A stretch of 64,000 bases of DNA from Patiriisocius marinus (GCF_008974325.1 NZ_BKCG01000005.1:62001-126000), one strand, 5' to 3'. Shown: positions 1 through 7,902, counted from the first letter of the stretch. Numbers and translations: made by a program. Notes: a model not told the origin generated them from the letters alone.

Positions 1-198
1 GTGTTTTGCTGCATCATCGTCATCAGTTTCGTCAATGTCGATAGAATCGTAGTCGTCGTCCTCTTCTTTAATCATCCCAAAAAGGCCTTTGATTTTATAC
101 ATCACGCCTTTAGAAAATAATAGAATACCTGCGGCAGCAGCCACTAAGCCTTGAACAATCATCGCTCCCAAACCGGGATCAAAATATAATGAAATCAT
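1..198 (-). CDS. small membrane protein, partial (C-terminus beyond window)
   Basis: An uninterrupted reading frame runs from an ATG at 198 leftward off the window edge (66 codons visible). It begins MISLYFDPGLGAMIVQGL, has one hydrophobic stretch (about residues 10-30), then a basic patch and a very acidic tail rich in Asp and Glu. I recognise the general 'YFDPG-GAxIVQ' start as a conserved small membrane protein type of Bacteroidota, but I know no function. It is divergent from the cassette array that follows. The stop codon is not in the window. Confidence 0.65.
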   Translation of the reverse strand, partial: MISLYFDPGLGAMIVQGLVAAAAGILLFSKGVMYKIKGLFGMIKEEDDDYDSIDIDETDDDDAAKH

Positions 199-447
199 AG
201 TTTTAAATCTGTTAGCAAATAAACGAAAAATGTAGGTTTTTGTTATTGTATGCGCAGTGTTTTCTTTTTAATGGTTTGAGATGTTAAATTTTAGCCGTTA
301 CGGTTTCCCGTATTCCACTTTGTGAAAAGTATCTGTACATTTACGGGATAAGCGAAACTACTTTTTAATGGTATCCTGAATATGTAACAGGATAACCATG
401 ATAAAGTTGATTATATAACGAGTTAGCCACAATTAAAACCAAAAATT
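199..447. other. intergenic region before the cassette array
   Basis: About 250 bases without a gene. It holds the inverted repeat at 298-313 and, at 422-431, the string GTTAGCCACA that forms the left boundary of the first cassette. Bases 405-421 weakly resemble the right arm of the folded elements (TTATAT, then five bases, then GTT). No full element is present here, so this may be the array's insertion end. Confidence 0.4.
298..313. promoter_or_regulatory. imperfect inverted repeat TTACGG-TTTC-CCGTAT
   Basis: An inverted repeat lies between the divergent small membrane gene and the first cassette. It closely resembles the perfect repeat TTACGG-TTTT-CCGTAA at 14898-14913. A shared operator or transcription-factor site is an inference; no regulator is known. 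Confidence 0.3.
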
Positions 448-1362
448 ATGAAAAAAACATTACTTTTTCTGACTTTAATTTTAGGAATATTTTCTTCATA
501 TAGTCAATATGATTGCTCGCAGGGTGATGGAACATTTCGATACGGAGTAAAGCTTTACATTTCAAACGTGGAATCCGACTTCGACAAAGTTGATTTAATA
601 AATCACATTATTGCTCTTGACAATATTTCTAGTGCTGATTTAAATATTTTAAATGAACATATAACATTAGTCTATAAAACATTTCCTTCGCAAAATCCTC
701 ATAATACTGTTACTGTTTTTGCCACCACAGAAATATATACAATTTTAAATTCATTAAATAATTCAATTGAATTCCAATATTGTGTACTCAATAATTGTCC
801 AATGAGCGATGGAACGTTTCATTATTATGCCTTACTTACTTTGTCTGAGGTTCCTGTTGACTTTAATAAAGATGATTTTATAAACTTTATAGTTGGACTT
901 GATAATATTTCCAATAGTGATTTAGCAATTTTAAATACTAGTATAACTTCAGTATATAAAGCTTTTCCTAGTGTACAATCCGAATTTCTTCGAAGAGTTG
1001 TCTACATTGAAGCTACAGCGGAATTATTTCAAATATTAGATGACATAAATAATTCAATTGAACATCACGAATGTATTGAAGAGGCTATTCTTAATCTGAA
1101 TTTTTATGAAAAATTAAAAAGTTCAATTGTATATCCAAATCCAATTTCAGATAAATCCGTGATTGAATTAAATAGGAATTCGACTTCAAATAAAATTGAA
1201 CTAATAAATAATCTTGGCCAAATAATATATCAAAAAAGTTTTTCTGAAAAAAGTGTTATTGAGCTTAAAAATTTCCCCATTCCAAACGGTATTTCTTTTC
1301 TCAAAATATATGATTTAACAAATGGCGGAATTGAAATCTTAAAAATTATAATGGATAAATAA
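448..1362 (+). CDS. secreted protein with two tandem repeats and a type IX sorting domain
   Basis: 304 residues. A signal peptide covers residues 1-19 (MKKTLLFLTLILGIFSSYSQ). Two homologous modules follow, about residues 25-112 and 117-208. Both start with DGTF-Y and share the patterns DF-K-D-IN-I-LDNIS--DL-ILN and S-EF; each carries a conserved cysteine. The last 75 residues (VYPNPISDKSVIEL onward) form a Por secretion system C-terminal sorting domain, so it is probably exported and anchored by the type IX system. The stop at 1362 lies one base before the cassette end repeat. It is the only gene of cassette 1. The repeat modules are unknown to me, so the function is open. Confidence 0.85.
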   Translation: MKKTLLFLTLILGIFSSYSQYDCSQGDGTFRYGVKLYISNVESDFDKVDLINHIIALDNISSADLNILNEHITLVYKTFPSQNPHNTVTVFATTEIYTILNSLNNSIEFQYCVLNNCPMSDGTFHYYALLTLSEVPVDFNKDDFINFIVGLDNISNSDLAILNTSITSVYKAFPSVQSEFLRRVVYIEATAELFQILDDINNSIEHHECIEEAILNLNFYEKLKSSIVYPNPISDKSVIELNRNSTSNKIELINNLGQIIYQKSFSEKSVIELKNFPIPNGISFLKIYDLTNGGIEILKIIMDK

Positions 1363-1363
1363 C

Positions 1364-1570
1364 TGTGGCTAACAACGCATATAAGCAATGCGGGAGTTTG
1401 TGCTTAATTAAAAGTAAAGGTATATTTGGAAGACCGCCGAATTTTCACAAATTCGACTTATTACTAAAAAAAAATTAATAATCGAAATTTGTAAAAATCA
1501 GCTTGTGTCCGTCCGAAAGGCTTTCGCCTTTCTTCCTCCGCACTACTCATATACAGAGACGTTGTGTGTA
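1364..1570 (+). repeat. foldable cassette-boundary element E1
   Basis: Starts with TGTGGCTAAC (end of cassette 1) and ends with GTTGTGTGTA (start of cassette 2). The terminal stem pairs GCATATAAGCAATGCGG (1377-1393) with CCGCACTACTCATATAC (1538-1554). An inner stem follows GCCGAATTTTCACAAATTCG. A side hairpin GAAAGGC-TTTC-GCCTTTC sits at 1515-1532. E4 and E5 have the same architecture with different but still paired bases, which argues for a conserved fold. Confidence 0.75.
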
Positions 1571-1585
1571 ATGCGGAAAAACTGA

Positions 1586-2128
1586 ATGGAGACAATTTTT
1601 GAGAATAAAAAACAAATAGAAAAATCGGATATTCCAATTCAAATTATACGAGGAATACTCTTCATAGTTTTATGCTTTTTTGTTTATAAAATTCGGTTTA
1701 TAAACAAGGAAATGAATCCAAATATTACGCTGATTTTCGGAATTGCACTAGGAATATTATTCGTTTATTTAATTTTAAGTGCTAAAACTATAAAACGAAT
1801 TGAAAAAAATACAAAAAACGGAAAACTGACTTTTATATTTAATCGACAATTACGGAATGATAAAATAACGGAAATTAATATTTCGGAACTGACTCTGAAT
1901 TTAAAGAATGTTCAAACTCGTTCGAATTCAAAAAAAATTCTTCTGATTTCTGACAAAGTAAATAAAGTAAAGTTGAGTACTAATCAAAAAGGAATTACGG
2001 AAACTGAACTGAATAAGATAATTAACGAAATAGAAAGCACTACACACAACACCGTATATAATTTATTGCTGGTTCTAGCCTACTTACGAAAATCCTCGCG
2101 GATTTTCTATTCGGTTTTTATTTGCTAA
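1586..2128 (+). CDS. small two-helix membrane protein, C-terminus running into element E2
   Basis: 180 codons from ATG 1586. Two hydrophobic segments (about residues 19-37 and 45-64) are followed by a hydrophilic domain of about 90 residues with Lys/Asn-rich strands. I do not recognise a family. The natural C-terminus is probably near residue 151 (NEIEST). From there the frame reads through the cassette end repeat TACACACAAC (2041-2050) and most of element E2, so the last 28 or so residues are encoded by the boundary element rather than by gene sequence. A stop codon may have been lost, or the tail may be a normal consequence of cassette capture. Single gene of cassette 2. Confidence 0.6.
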   Translation: METIFENKKQIEKSDIPIQIIRGILFIVLCFFVYKIRFINKEMNPNITLIFGIALGILFVYLILSAKTIKRIEKNTKNGKLTFIFNRQLRNDKITEINISELTLNLKNVQTRSNSKKILLISDKVNKVKLSTNQKGITETELNKIINEIESTTHNTVYNLLLVLAYLRKSSRIFYSVFIC

Positions 2129-2177
2129 ATTACGTGCTAAACCACGCAACAAACCATATACAACAACGTTGGCAACT
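2037..2177 (+). repeat. foldable cassette-boundary element E2 (short type)
   Basis: Runs from GCACTACACACAAC (13 of 14 complementary to 1561-1574) to GTTGGCAACT, the start of cassette 3. The terminal stem pairs GTATATAATTTATTGC (2054-2069) with GCAACAAACCATATAC (2146-2161). It has A.C mismatches at stem positions 7, 8 and 12. An internal perfect hairpin GAAAATCC-TCGC-GGATTTTC lies at 2088-2107. It is about 60 bases shorter than E1, E4 and E5. Confidence 0.7.
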
Positions 2178-2208
2178 ATTACTCACTCATAATCTGAAAA
2201 ACAAAAAT

Positions 2209-2679
2209 TTGAAAGAAACTGACTTTATTGGCAAATTAGGAATTGGAGCTTTTGCTTATATCTCAATTAGTGAATTTTGTGGATTAATTGAATATTTATT
2301 TGAGAATGTTTTAATAATTTCTGGAATAGAACCATTAACGACAATTTGGCTTCCTGAAATAATGAGTCTTTTACTTTTTACAACAATTGTAGTTTGGGGA
2401 ATAAAGAAATACAATAAACTGACTGAAATTGACATACGAAAAACTCTGAAATCTTTAATAGTTATATTATTTGGAATTTTGATATTACAGTTTCTATTTA
2501 CTTATTTCGGAACTGACTTTTTGATGGAAAAATATTCAGCAGAATTTGAGGATTATGCGAAAGGAAATAAAGGAAGTTTAATATTGCGAGGTTATCTCGC
2601 ATTTCTTCCAATTTTACAATTCGTTATATTGGGAATAATACTATTAATGAATAAAAAAACAGTTGCCAACAACGTATAA
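2209..2679 (+). CDS. small polytopic membrane protein
   Basis: The open frame begins at a TTG at 2122 inside element E2, but the plausible start is the TTG at 2209, 41 bases into cassette 3. That gives about 156 residues starting with KETDFIGKLGIGAFAY. Four hydrophobic segments are visible: GAFAYISISEF, MSLLLFTTIVVWGI, LIVILFGILILQFLFTYF and FLPILQFVILGIILL. A short soluble loop sits before the last helix. No ATG start exists, which leaves the exact start uncertain. No family is recognised. The gene's end overlaps the cassette end repeat AGTTGCCAAC (2661-2670): the last residues VANNV come from that repeat. Confidence 0.6.
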   Translation: MKETDFIGKLGIGAFAYISISEFCGLIEYLFENVLIISGIEPLTTIWLPEIMSLLLFTTIVVWGIKKYNKLTEIDIRKTLKSLIVILFGILILQFLFTYFGTDFLMEKYSAEFEDYAKGNKGSLILRGYLAFLPILQFVILGIILLMNKKTVANNV

Positions 2680-2800
2680 AAATAATTGCTTATTTTTAGG
2701 CTTAAACAAAGGTCGTTGCTCTTTTGTTACGTCTGATTTTCCTACGGAAAATCCTCGCACACAAAACCGCAACTATTCTTATACAAACACGTTCTACGCA
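2661..2800 (+). repeat. foldable cassette-boundary element E3 (short type)
   Basis: Starts with AGTTGCCAAC (exact complement of 2168-2177) and ends with GTTCTACGCA, the start of cassette 4. The terminal stem pairs GTATAAAAATAATTGC (2674-2689) with GCAACTATTCTTATAC (2769-2784). Fourteen of 16 positions pair, and the A.C mismatches fall at positions 7 and 12. A side hairpin GATTTTCC-TAC-GGAAAATC lies at 2735-2753. Confidence 0.7.
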
Positions 2801-2820
2801 ATTTAAGGCAAATCAAGAAA

Positions 2821-3702
2821 ATGAAGTTAAAACATTTAATATTAGGCTTACTTACAATAGTTATATTTTCCTGTGATAATAGCGGAAAATATAAGCCTAA
2901 CGGATTGAGACAAATATCTCAAAACGAATTATTAGAAAATGCAGAAAAACGGCTGTCATATAATTACGATAATGTAGTTTACAAAAACGAAAACGGAGTC
3001 AAAATCTCACTTGATAGCGTGAAAAAATTGAATTTGGAAGAATGGACTGCCGACAGTTACGTTAATGTTGATAACGAACTAAAGGAACTGATTTTAAGAA
3101 GAGTAACCGAAAATGACAAAGAATTTCAGAAAAAGTTAGTTGCGATTTATGGAAAAGAAACATATACAGAAGAAACAATTGGACCAGTAATCCAAGTTGA
3201 AATTGATTGTGATAATATTCAGAGTATATTGACCGAAGTTCATTCCCTAGACCAAGATATGCGTCAAAATGGAAGTGCAGGAAATCCAAATATTGATAGA
3301 GAAAACTTGGTCACGGTTGTGAGTTTAATCGAAAAATGTGGGATGCCGACTTTGAATGAAGTTAGCCAAGAACAAATGTCTGCTATTTGGTTAGTTTTTC
3401 AGCACGCAGATAATTATCATCGAAAAAAGTATTTGCCACTATTGAAAAAGTCTGCTCAAAATGGCGATTTAAGAAAAAATCAAATGGCATTAATGGAAGA
3501 TAGAATTTTAATGATGGACGGAAAACCACAAATCTATGGCTCACAGATTTCAGAAGATAGAGAAAATGGTGGTTGGAAAATTTATGATTTACAAAACCCA
3601 AAGACTGTTGATAAAAGACGTGCAGAAATCGGAATGCAACCTTTGAGCGAATATGTTAAACAATGGGATATTGAATTTAAAGTTGAACAAGCGGAAAAAT
3701 AA
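2821..3702 (+). CDS. DUF6624-like lipoprotein
   Basis: 293 residues. A lipoprotein signal ends in LLTIVIFSC with the lipidated Cys at about residue 18. The C-terminal half (about residues 130-290) has the landmarks I associate with DUF6624: LDQDMRQ, IEKCGMP, IWLVFQHAD (with a conserved His), ALMEDRILMMDGKPQIYGSQ, DKRRAEIGMQPLSEY. Function of this domain is not known to me. The first 110 residues look unrelated and may be a separate domain. It is the single gene of cassette 4, with its stop three bases before the end repeat at 3705. The export signal suggests attachment to a membrane facing the periplasm or surface. Confidence 0.75.
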   Translation: MKLKHLILGLLTIVIFSCDNSGKYKPNGLRQISQNELLENAEKRLSYNYDNVVYKNENGVKISLDSVKKLNLEEWTADSYVNVDNELKELILRRVTENDKEFQKKLVAIYGKETYTEETIGPVIQVEIDCDNIQSILTEVHSLDQDMRQNGSAGNPNIDRENLVTVVSLIEKCGMPTLNEVSQEQMSAIWLVFQHADNYHRKKYLPLLKKSAQNGDLRKNQMALMEDRILMMDGKPQIYGSQISEDRENGGWKIYDLQNPKTVDKRRAEIGMQPLSEYVKQWDIEFKVEQAEK

Positions 3703-3704
3703 AC

Positions 3705-3908
3705 TGCGTAGAACAACGTATATAGGCAATGCGGGAGCTTTTGCTTAACACAAAAGTAAAGGTATATTTGGAAGTCGCCGAATTTTTACAAATCCGACTT
3801 TTGACAAGAAAAAATAAAAAGCGGAATTTGTAAAAATCGGCTTGTGCTCAACCGAATGGCAACAGCCATTTTCGCCCGCACTGCCCATATACAAATCCGT
3901 TAGCTGTA
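3705..3908 (+). repeat. foldable cassette-boundary element E4
   Basis: Starts TGCGTAGAAC (complement of 2791-2800) and ends GTTAGCTGTA (start of cassette 5). The terminal stem pairs GTATATAGGCAATGCGGG (3718-3735) with CCCGCACTGCCCATATAC (3875-3892), matching at 16 of 18 positions with A.C mismatches at 7 and 12. The inner stem pairs 3777-3796 with 3822-3841 and has one extra base on each arm at different places. A side hairpin AATGGC-AACA-GCCATT lies at 3855-3870. Confidence 0.75.
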
Positions 3909-3940
3909 ATTTCAAGTAACACTACTCACCTATTGAATAA

Positions 3941-5161
3941 ATGAATTTAAGAAGTCCTAAAGAGATTATTGAAGAAATTAAATCCTTGGTTGATACAACA
4001 GGATTCATTTATACTTTGTGCTTAATTTTAGTAGAAGATTTTCATCTCAATGCAGAAGAAATGCACGAAGTTGATTTTAGAGCAAGACTTAACAAAAATG
4101 AAATATCTCTATTAATTGGTTTTCTAATCCAGAAAGAAATTTCTTTAGAGAAGCCTAAACATCCTCTTGACCTGATTAGTCTCAAGAAAAAAACAAGAAA
4201 AATAATGGATGAACTTCATTCATCCACAATGATTCCTTCAATTAATAAATTCAGACCTATAATTGATAACCTAAAAGAAGGGAATGATATAAATCCGAGT
4301 AAAGAAGATTTTTTTGGAGGAGAAGATGTGTTTATTGAACCCATTTTTTATTCAGGAGATGGAATATATGATTTTCAATATATAGAGTACTTAAATAAAA
4401 AATATAAGTATGATGAAAAATGGTTAAATGAAAACACAAACTTTTATTTTGATGAAGTAGTTGAAATTGCAAATATTTTATTTAATAACGAATCTTGGGA
4501 AGATTACCCTTGCCAAAAAGATATTGTGCAAGGAGCCTATAATGTATGCTCACCAATTACAAATCTTTTCCAAGATATATTTGAGGGAAACACAAGTGCT
4601 GATGTCGAGTTTTTTGTAGATCCAAACTATATTAATTATGCAGTAACAGAAGGAACATTTGCTCCTGAGAGAATTCCTATTACGTTTGGATTAAATTCGT
4701 TAGAGGGTAGCGACATATTAATGACAACTGTTGCAATTCATGAAATATTTCATGCAAACCTATATTATATATTTAAAGTTAATAGTGAAGATAGTGATCC
4801 AAGCAACGATTTTAATATTCCTCAAAATTCAAATCCAACATACGCAGAATTAGTTGAAGCTTTTGCTAGCTTAGAGACAGGAAGTAGCTCTTCAACAATA
4901 CAACATAATTTTATAGCAAATTATAAAAACCAAATCGCTCAAGGAGTCTATAATTGGGCAGTAACACAAGGTGGCTATTCAGAAAGCAATAATTTATTAG
5001 AAGATTTAAAAAAATTAGCTTGGGTAGGTTTAAAAGACACTGATCTTTGGAATCATTTTGAAATCAATCCCTTTAATCAAAATGAAGTTTCTGAAATAAA
5101 TTCAATAATATCTCATGAAACAGTAGATCAAGGATATGCTATTGGCAACTTTTGTAATTAA
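3941..5161 (+). CDS. HExxH-motif protein, possible zinc metalloprotease
   Basis: 406 residues with no signal peptide. The motif HEIFH at residues 267-271 matches the zinc-binding HExxH of metallopeptidases. Downstream the segment YAELVEAFA could supply a third, acidic ligand as in gluzincin-type enzymes. The N-terminal 130 residues are helical and charged, and the middle region is rich in aromatic residues. I do not recognise a named family, so protease activity rests on the motif alone. It is the first gene of cassette 5 and is followed six bases later by a lipoprotein gene, which suggests a two-gene unit. The cassette's start string (3899-3908) has no matching end repeat. Confidence 0.65.
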   Translation: MNLRSPKEIIEEIKSLVDTTGFIYTLCLILVEDFHLNAEEMHEVDFRARLNKNEISLLIGFLIQKEISLEKPKHPLDLISLKKKTRKIMDELHSSTMIPSINKFRPIIDNLKEGNDINPSKEDFFGGEDVFIEPIFYSGDGIYDFQYIEYLNKKYKYDEKWLNENTNFYFDEVVEIANILFNNESWEDYPCQKDIVQGAYNVCSPITNLFQDIFEGNTSADVEFFVDPNYINYAVTEGTFAPERIPITFGLNSLEGSDILMTTVAIHEIFHANLYYIFKVNSEDSDPSNDFNIPQNSNPTYAELVEAFASLETGSSSSTIQHNFIANYKNQIAQGVYNWAVTQGGYSESNNLLEDLKKLAWVGLKDTDLWNHFEINPFNQNEVSEINSIISHETVDQGYAIGNFCN

Positions 5162-5167
5162 ATAACT

Positions 5168-5716
5168 ATGAAATTTAAACATCTATTTATTGTAATATTA
5201 TTTACAGGTTGTGCTACGTTAAAGCAGCCGAAAGAAAAAGAAGTTGAAAAATTAATAACCAAGGTATTAAATGATTTAGCTGAGTCTAATGAATTTAAGG
5301 GTGTTGATGTTTTTAAATTTGTAGAAAATGAATTTACGAAAGGTTTACACGGCTCATCTTTAGCTATAAATGACGAATACATTCTTGATAATAGTAGTAG
5401 ATTCTTTTCAAATTTAAAACATTGCCCCCTAGATTTTGAAAAAGAAATGAATTTTATCGAATTCAAACAATATTACTTAGAACAAAAAAAAAACAATCCT
5501 AATTCGCTAGCAAATGTTAAAAAGAATAGAACTAGAAAAAAAGAAGAGTCAAGATTAGAAAATTATTTACAGATTTCAAAACCTTTCATTTCTCCTAAAA
5601 AAAACTTTGCTATAATTTTAGTTGCTTCTAGTAAATTTGGTGGAGAAATTAAGGCATATAAAAAAGTAGATAAAATTTGGGTAGAACAATGCAAATTTTC
5701 TGCTTTTATGCATTAA
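5168..5716 (+). CDS. small lipoprotein
   Basis: 182 residues. The start MKFKHLFIVILFTGCATL is a clear lipoprotein signal with Cys at about residue 15. The mature part is Lys-rich and carries SLAINDEYILDNSSRFF and a C-terminal strand pair (FAIILVASSKFGGEIKAYKK). No family is recognised. The six-base gap after the HExxH gene suggests co-expression, and the pair may act together, for example as a partner or inhibitor of the putative protease; that is only an inference from adjacency. A run of about 75 non-coding bases separates it from element E5. Confidence 0.65.
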   Translation: MKFKHLFIVILFTGCATLKQPKEKEVEKLITKVLNDLAESNEFKGVDVFKFVENEFTKGLHGSSLAINDEYILDNSSRFFSNLKHCPLDFEKEMNFIEFKQYYLEQKKNNPNSLANVKKNRTRKKEESRLENYLQISKPFISPKKNFAIILVASSKFGGEIKAYKKVDKIWVEQCKFSAFMH

Positions 5717-5791
5717 AGGAATACATTAAAATCTATTATTACTTGCTATTTCATTTAAAGTAAATTTAGACTAAGCTTCTGACGAAAATAC

Positions 5792-5994
5792 AAACCACAA
5801 CAAAGTATACAAACAATGCGAGAGCAGTCGATAAAGAAAAAATGAAGGTACTTTTTTACGTCGCCAAATTTTTACAAATCCGACTTATTGAACAAAAAAA
5901 TAATAAGCGAAATTTGTAAAAATCAGCTCGTGCTCAACCGAATGGCTAATGCCATTCTCCCTCGCACTGTTCGTATACAAGAACGTTGTAAAAC
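5792..5994 (+). repeat. foldable cassette-boundary element E5
   Basis: Left end AAACCACAAC is not complementary to the start of cassette 5. The right end is GTTGTAAAAC, the start of cassette 6. The terminal stem pairs GTATACAAACAATGCGAG (5805-5822) with CTCGCACTGTTCGTATAC (5961-5978), matching at 16 of 18 positions with A.C mismatches at 7 and 12. The inner stem begins with GCCAAATTTTTACAAATCCG. A side hairpin AATGGC-TAAT-GCCATT lies at 5941-5956. Confidence 0.75.
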
Positions 5995-6083
5995 ATTTAA
6001 AGAAACATTCCGCATTTTATGACAGGCAACCATTTATGAAAAGTTTACGTCTATATAAATAGTAATCAATCAAAAATGACTAA

Positions 6084-7205
6084 ATGAAATTTCAGACAGT
6101 AATGCTTATTTGTGCTCTTGCATTTGTAGGATGTAAAAATTCCAAAGAACAATCAAAGAATAAAACAATTGACCCAATCCAACTTTCGATGGACAGAAAC
6201 GCAGATTCACTTCTCTTGGATTCGAAAATAAATGCTGTTTCAATCGGTATTTATAAAAACAGAGAAAAATATACCTCTCATTATGGCGAATTAGACAAAG
6301 GAAAAGGTAATACGCCATCCGATAATACTATTTATGAAATAGCATCTGTGAGTAAAACTTTTACTGGAATTCTTGTTGCAAATGCAGTGCTAGAGGGAAG
6401 ATTAAACCTTGACGATGATATTCGTAAGTATTTAAAAGAAGATTTCAAAAATTTTGAATACAATAAAGAACCTATAAAAATAAAACACCTACTTACGCAT
6501 ACAAGTGAAATGAAAAAGTTTCTACCTGAAAGTATTAACGAGTTATTTTCCGATTTTAATGAAGATTTACCGTTTAAGGTTTATGAAATTCAAAAGAATT
6601 ATAGCAAAAAAGATTTCTTTTCTGACTTGTATAAAATTAAGTTAGACACTGTTCCTGGTATACGATATGGTTATTCAAATGTAGATACCGAAATTATGGC
6701 TCAAATATTAGAAAACATATATAACAAGTCATTTAACAATATTTTGAAAGACTATTTCCAGACAAGTGCAAATATGCAAAATACCCAAATTGAACTTCCA
6801 AAAAATAAAGAACAATATCTAGCAAATGGTTACGGAATGACTGGAAAACTTGTTCCCCACGAAGTTGTATTGTATGGAGCAGATGGTGGTGTAAAAACAA
6901 CAATGCCAGATTTAGTAAATTATATGGAGTTTCAGTTGGATAGAACTAAACCTGCTGTTATAGAATCTCACAGAATGCTTTATGAAAACGGAAATCGAAA
7001 AATGGCTTATTATTTACCTGTCAAAAATGACGATGAATATGGAATTTATTATAATATGCACGGAGGAGGTTTTGGAAGCCAAAATTGGTTTTTTATAATT
7101 CCAAAGTATAATTTAGGTGTTTCTGTAATCACAAATCAAAGTGACTTGGACACAGCCAATAAGTTATTGAAAACTGTAAAAGGATTAATTGAAGATTTAA
7201 AGTAA
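6084..7205 (+). CDS. class C beta-lactamase-fold serine hydrolase, lipoprotein
   Basis: 373 residues. The lipoprotein signal is MKFQTVMLICALAFVGC. The fold's catalytic motifs are all present: Ser-Val-Ser-Lys with nucleophile S88 and K91, Tyr-Ser-Asn at 197-199, and His-Gly-Gly at 326-328. Members of this family (Pfam Beta-lactamase, AmpC/PBP4*/esterase-like) include carboxypeptidases, esterases and D-aminopeptidases as well as beta-lactamases. The sequence alone does not say which, and divergent members usually do not hydrolyse beta-lactams. It is exported and membrane-anchored. It is the first gene of cassette 6, and the downstream DUF4386 gene starts one base after its stop. Confidence 0.85.
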   Translation: MKFQTVMLICALAFVGCKNSKEQSKNKTIDPIQLSMDRNADSLLLDSKINAVSIGIYKNREKYTSHYGELDKGKGNTPSDNTIYEIASVSKTFTGILVANAVLEGRLNLDDDIRKYLKEDFKNFEYNKEPIKIKHLLTHTSEMKKFLPESINELFSDFNEDLPFKVYEIQKNYSKKDFFSDLYKIKLDTVPGIRYGYSNVDTEIMAQILENIYNKSFNNILKDYFQTSANMQNTQIELPKNKEQYLANGYGMTGKLVPHEVVLYGADGGVKTTMPDLVNYMEFQLDRTKPAVIESHRMLYENGNRKMAYYLPVKNDDEYGIYYNMHGGGFGSQNWFFIIPKYNLGVSVITNQSDLDTANKLLKTVKGLIEDLK

Positions 7206-7206
7206 T

Positions 7207-7884
7207 ATGAATTCATTTAATAAAAGCGCAATTTTTGCAGGAGTATTAATCCTACTTGGAATGATTGCTGGAATTTTGAGTATTGTTCCAGCTGTTGAGA
7301 GTACAGATTATCTATCAGAAGTTTATCCAAAAAGAAACCGAGTATTAATTGGAGTAGTATTCCAATTTTTATTAATTCCTATCTATCTTGGCTTTTCACT
7401 TATATTATATCAAGTAGTAAAAAAATATAAAGAAAATCTAGCAATTGGATTTGTTGGGTTTCGTATAATATCAAGTGTATTTCAGTTAATTGGAGTTATA
7501 TTAATACCAATTTTTATATTGTTAAGTGAACAATATTTAAACTCTGAAAGTTCTAACTTTTTCTACTTTGAAACACTAGGCTCATTGTTAAAATTGGGAC
7601 GTGATTTATCAAATCATCTTGGAGTAATGTTAGCTACAGGACTAGGGAATTTAATCCTCTATTTTATATTTTATCAAACAAAATTAATACCTAAATGGCT
7701 AACTATTTGGGGAATATTTGGAAATATATTAGCAATGATATCAAGTTTTTTAATTCTATTTGAAACTATAGATGTTATTTCAACTTCTTTTGCTATTATG
7801 ACCTTACCTCTAGTTTTTCAAGAAATAGTATTAGCAATTTGGCTAATAAGAAAAGGATTCAATTTACAACACTTTACACATTAA
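7207..7884 (+). CDS. DUF4386 family membrane protein
   Basis: 225 residues with six hydrophobic segments, matching the DUF4386 pattern: an N-terminal helix AGVLILLGMIAGILS, then a hydrophilic stretch with YPKRNRVLIG, then helices with LIPIYLGFSLILY, GFVGFRIISSVFQLIGVILI, LGVMLATGLGNLILYFIFY and IPKWLTIWGIFGNILAMIS. The family's role is unknown. Its ATG is one base after the serine hydrolase stop, so the two are almost certainly cotranscribed and form a two-gene cassette. The end repeat GTTTTACAAC follows at 7903. Confidence 0.8.
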   Translation: MNSFNKSAIFAGVLILLGMIAGILSIVPAVESTDYLSEVYPKRNRVLIGVVFQFLLIPIYLGFSLILYQVVKKYKENLAIGFVGFRIISSVFQLIGVILIPIFILLSEQYLNSESSNFFYFETLGSLLKLGRDLSNHLGVMLATGLGNLILYFIFYQTKLIPKWLTIWGIFGNILAMISSFLILFETIDVISTSFAIMTLPLVFQEIVLAIWLIRKGFNLQHFTH

Positions 7885-7902
7885 CTAAAATATAGAAAAA
7901 AC

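Noticed and set aside
5158-5466. 102-codon minus-strand frame inside the lipoprotein gene
   Set aside because: It is opposite a better-supported lipoprotein gene with a signal peptide and continuous plus-strand operon context.
6084-7205. Calling the serine hydrolase a beta-lactamase resistance gene
   Set aside because: The motifs define only the fold; many relatives are esterases or peptidases, so antibiotic resistance is not supported.
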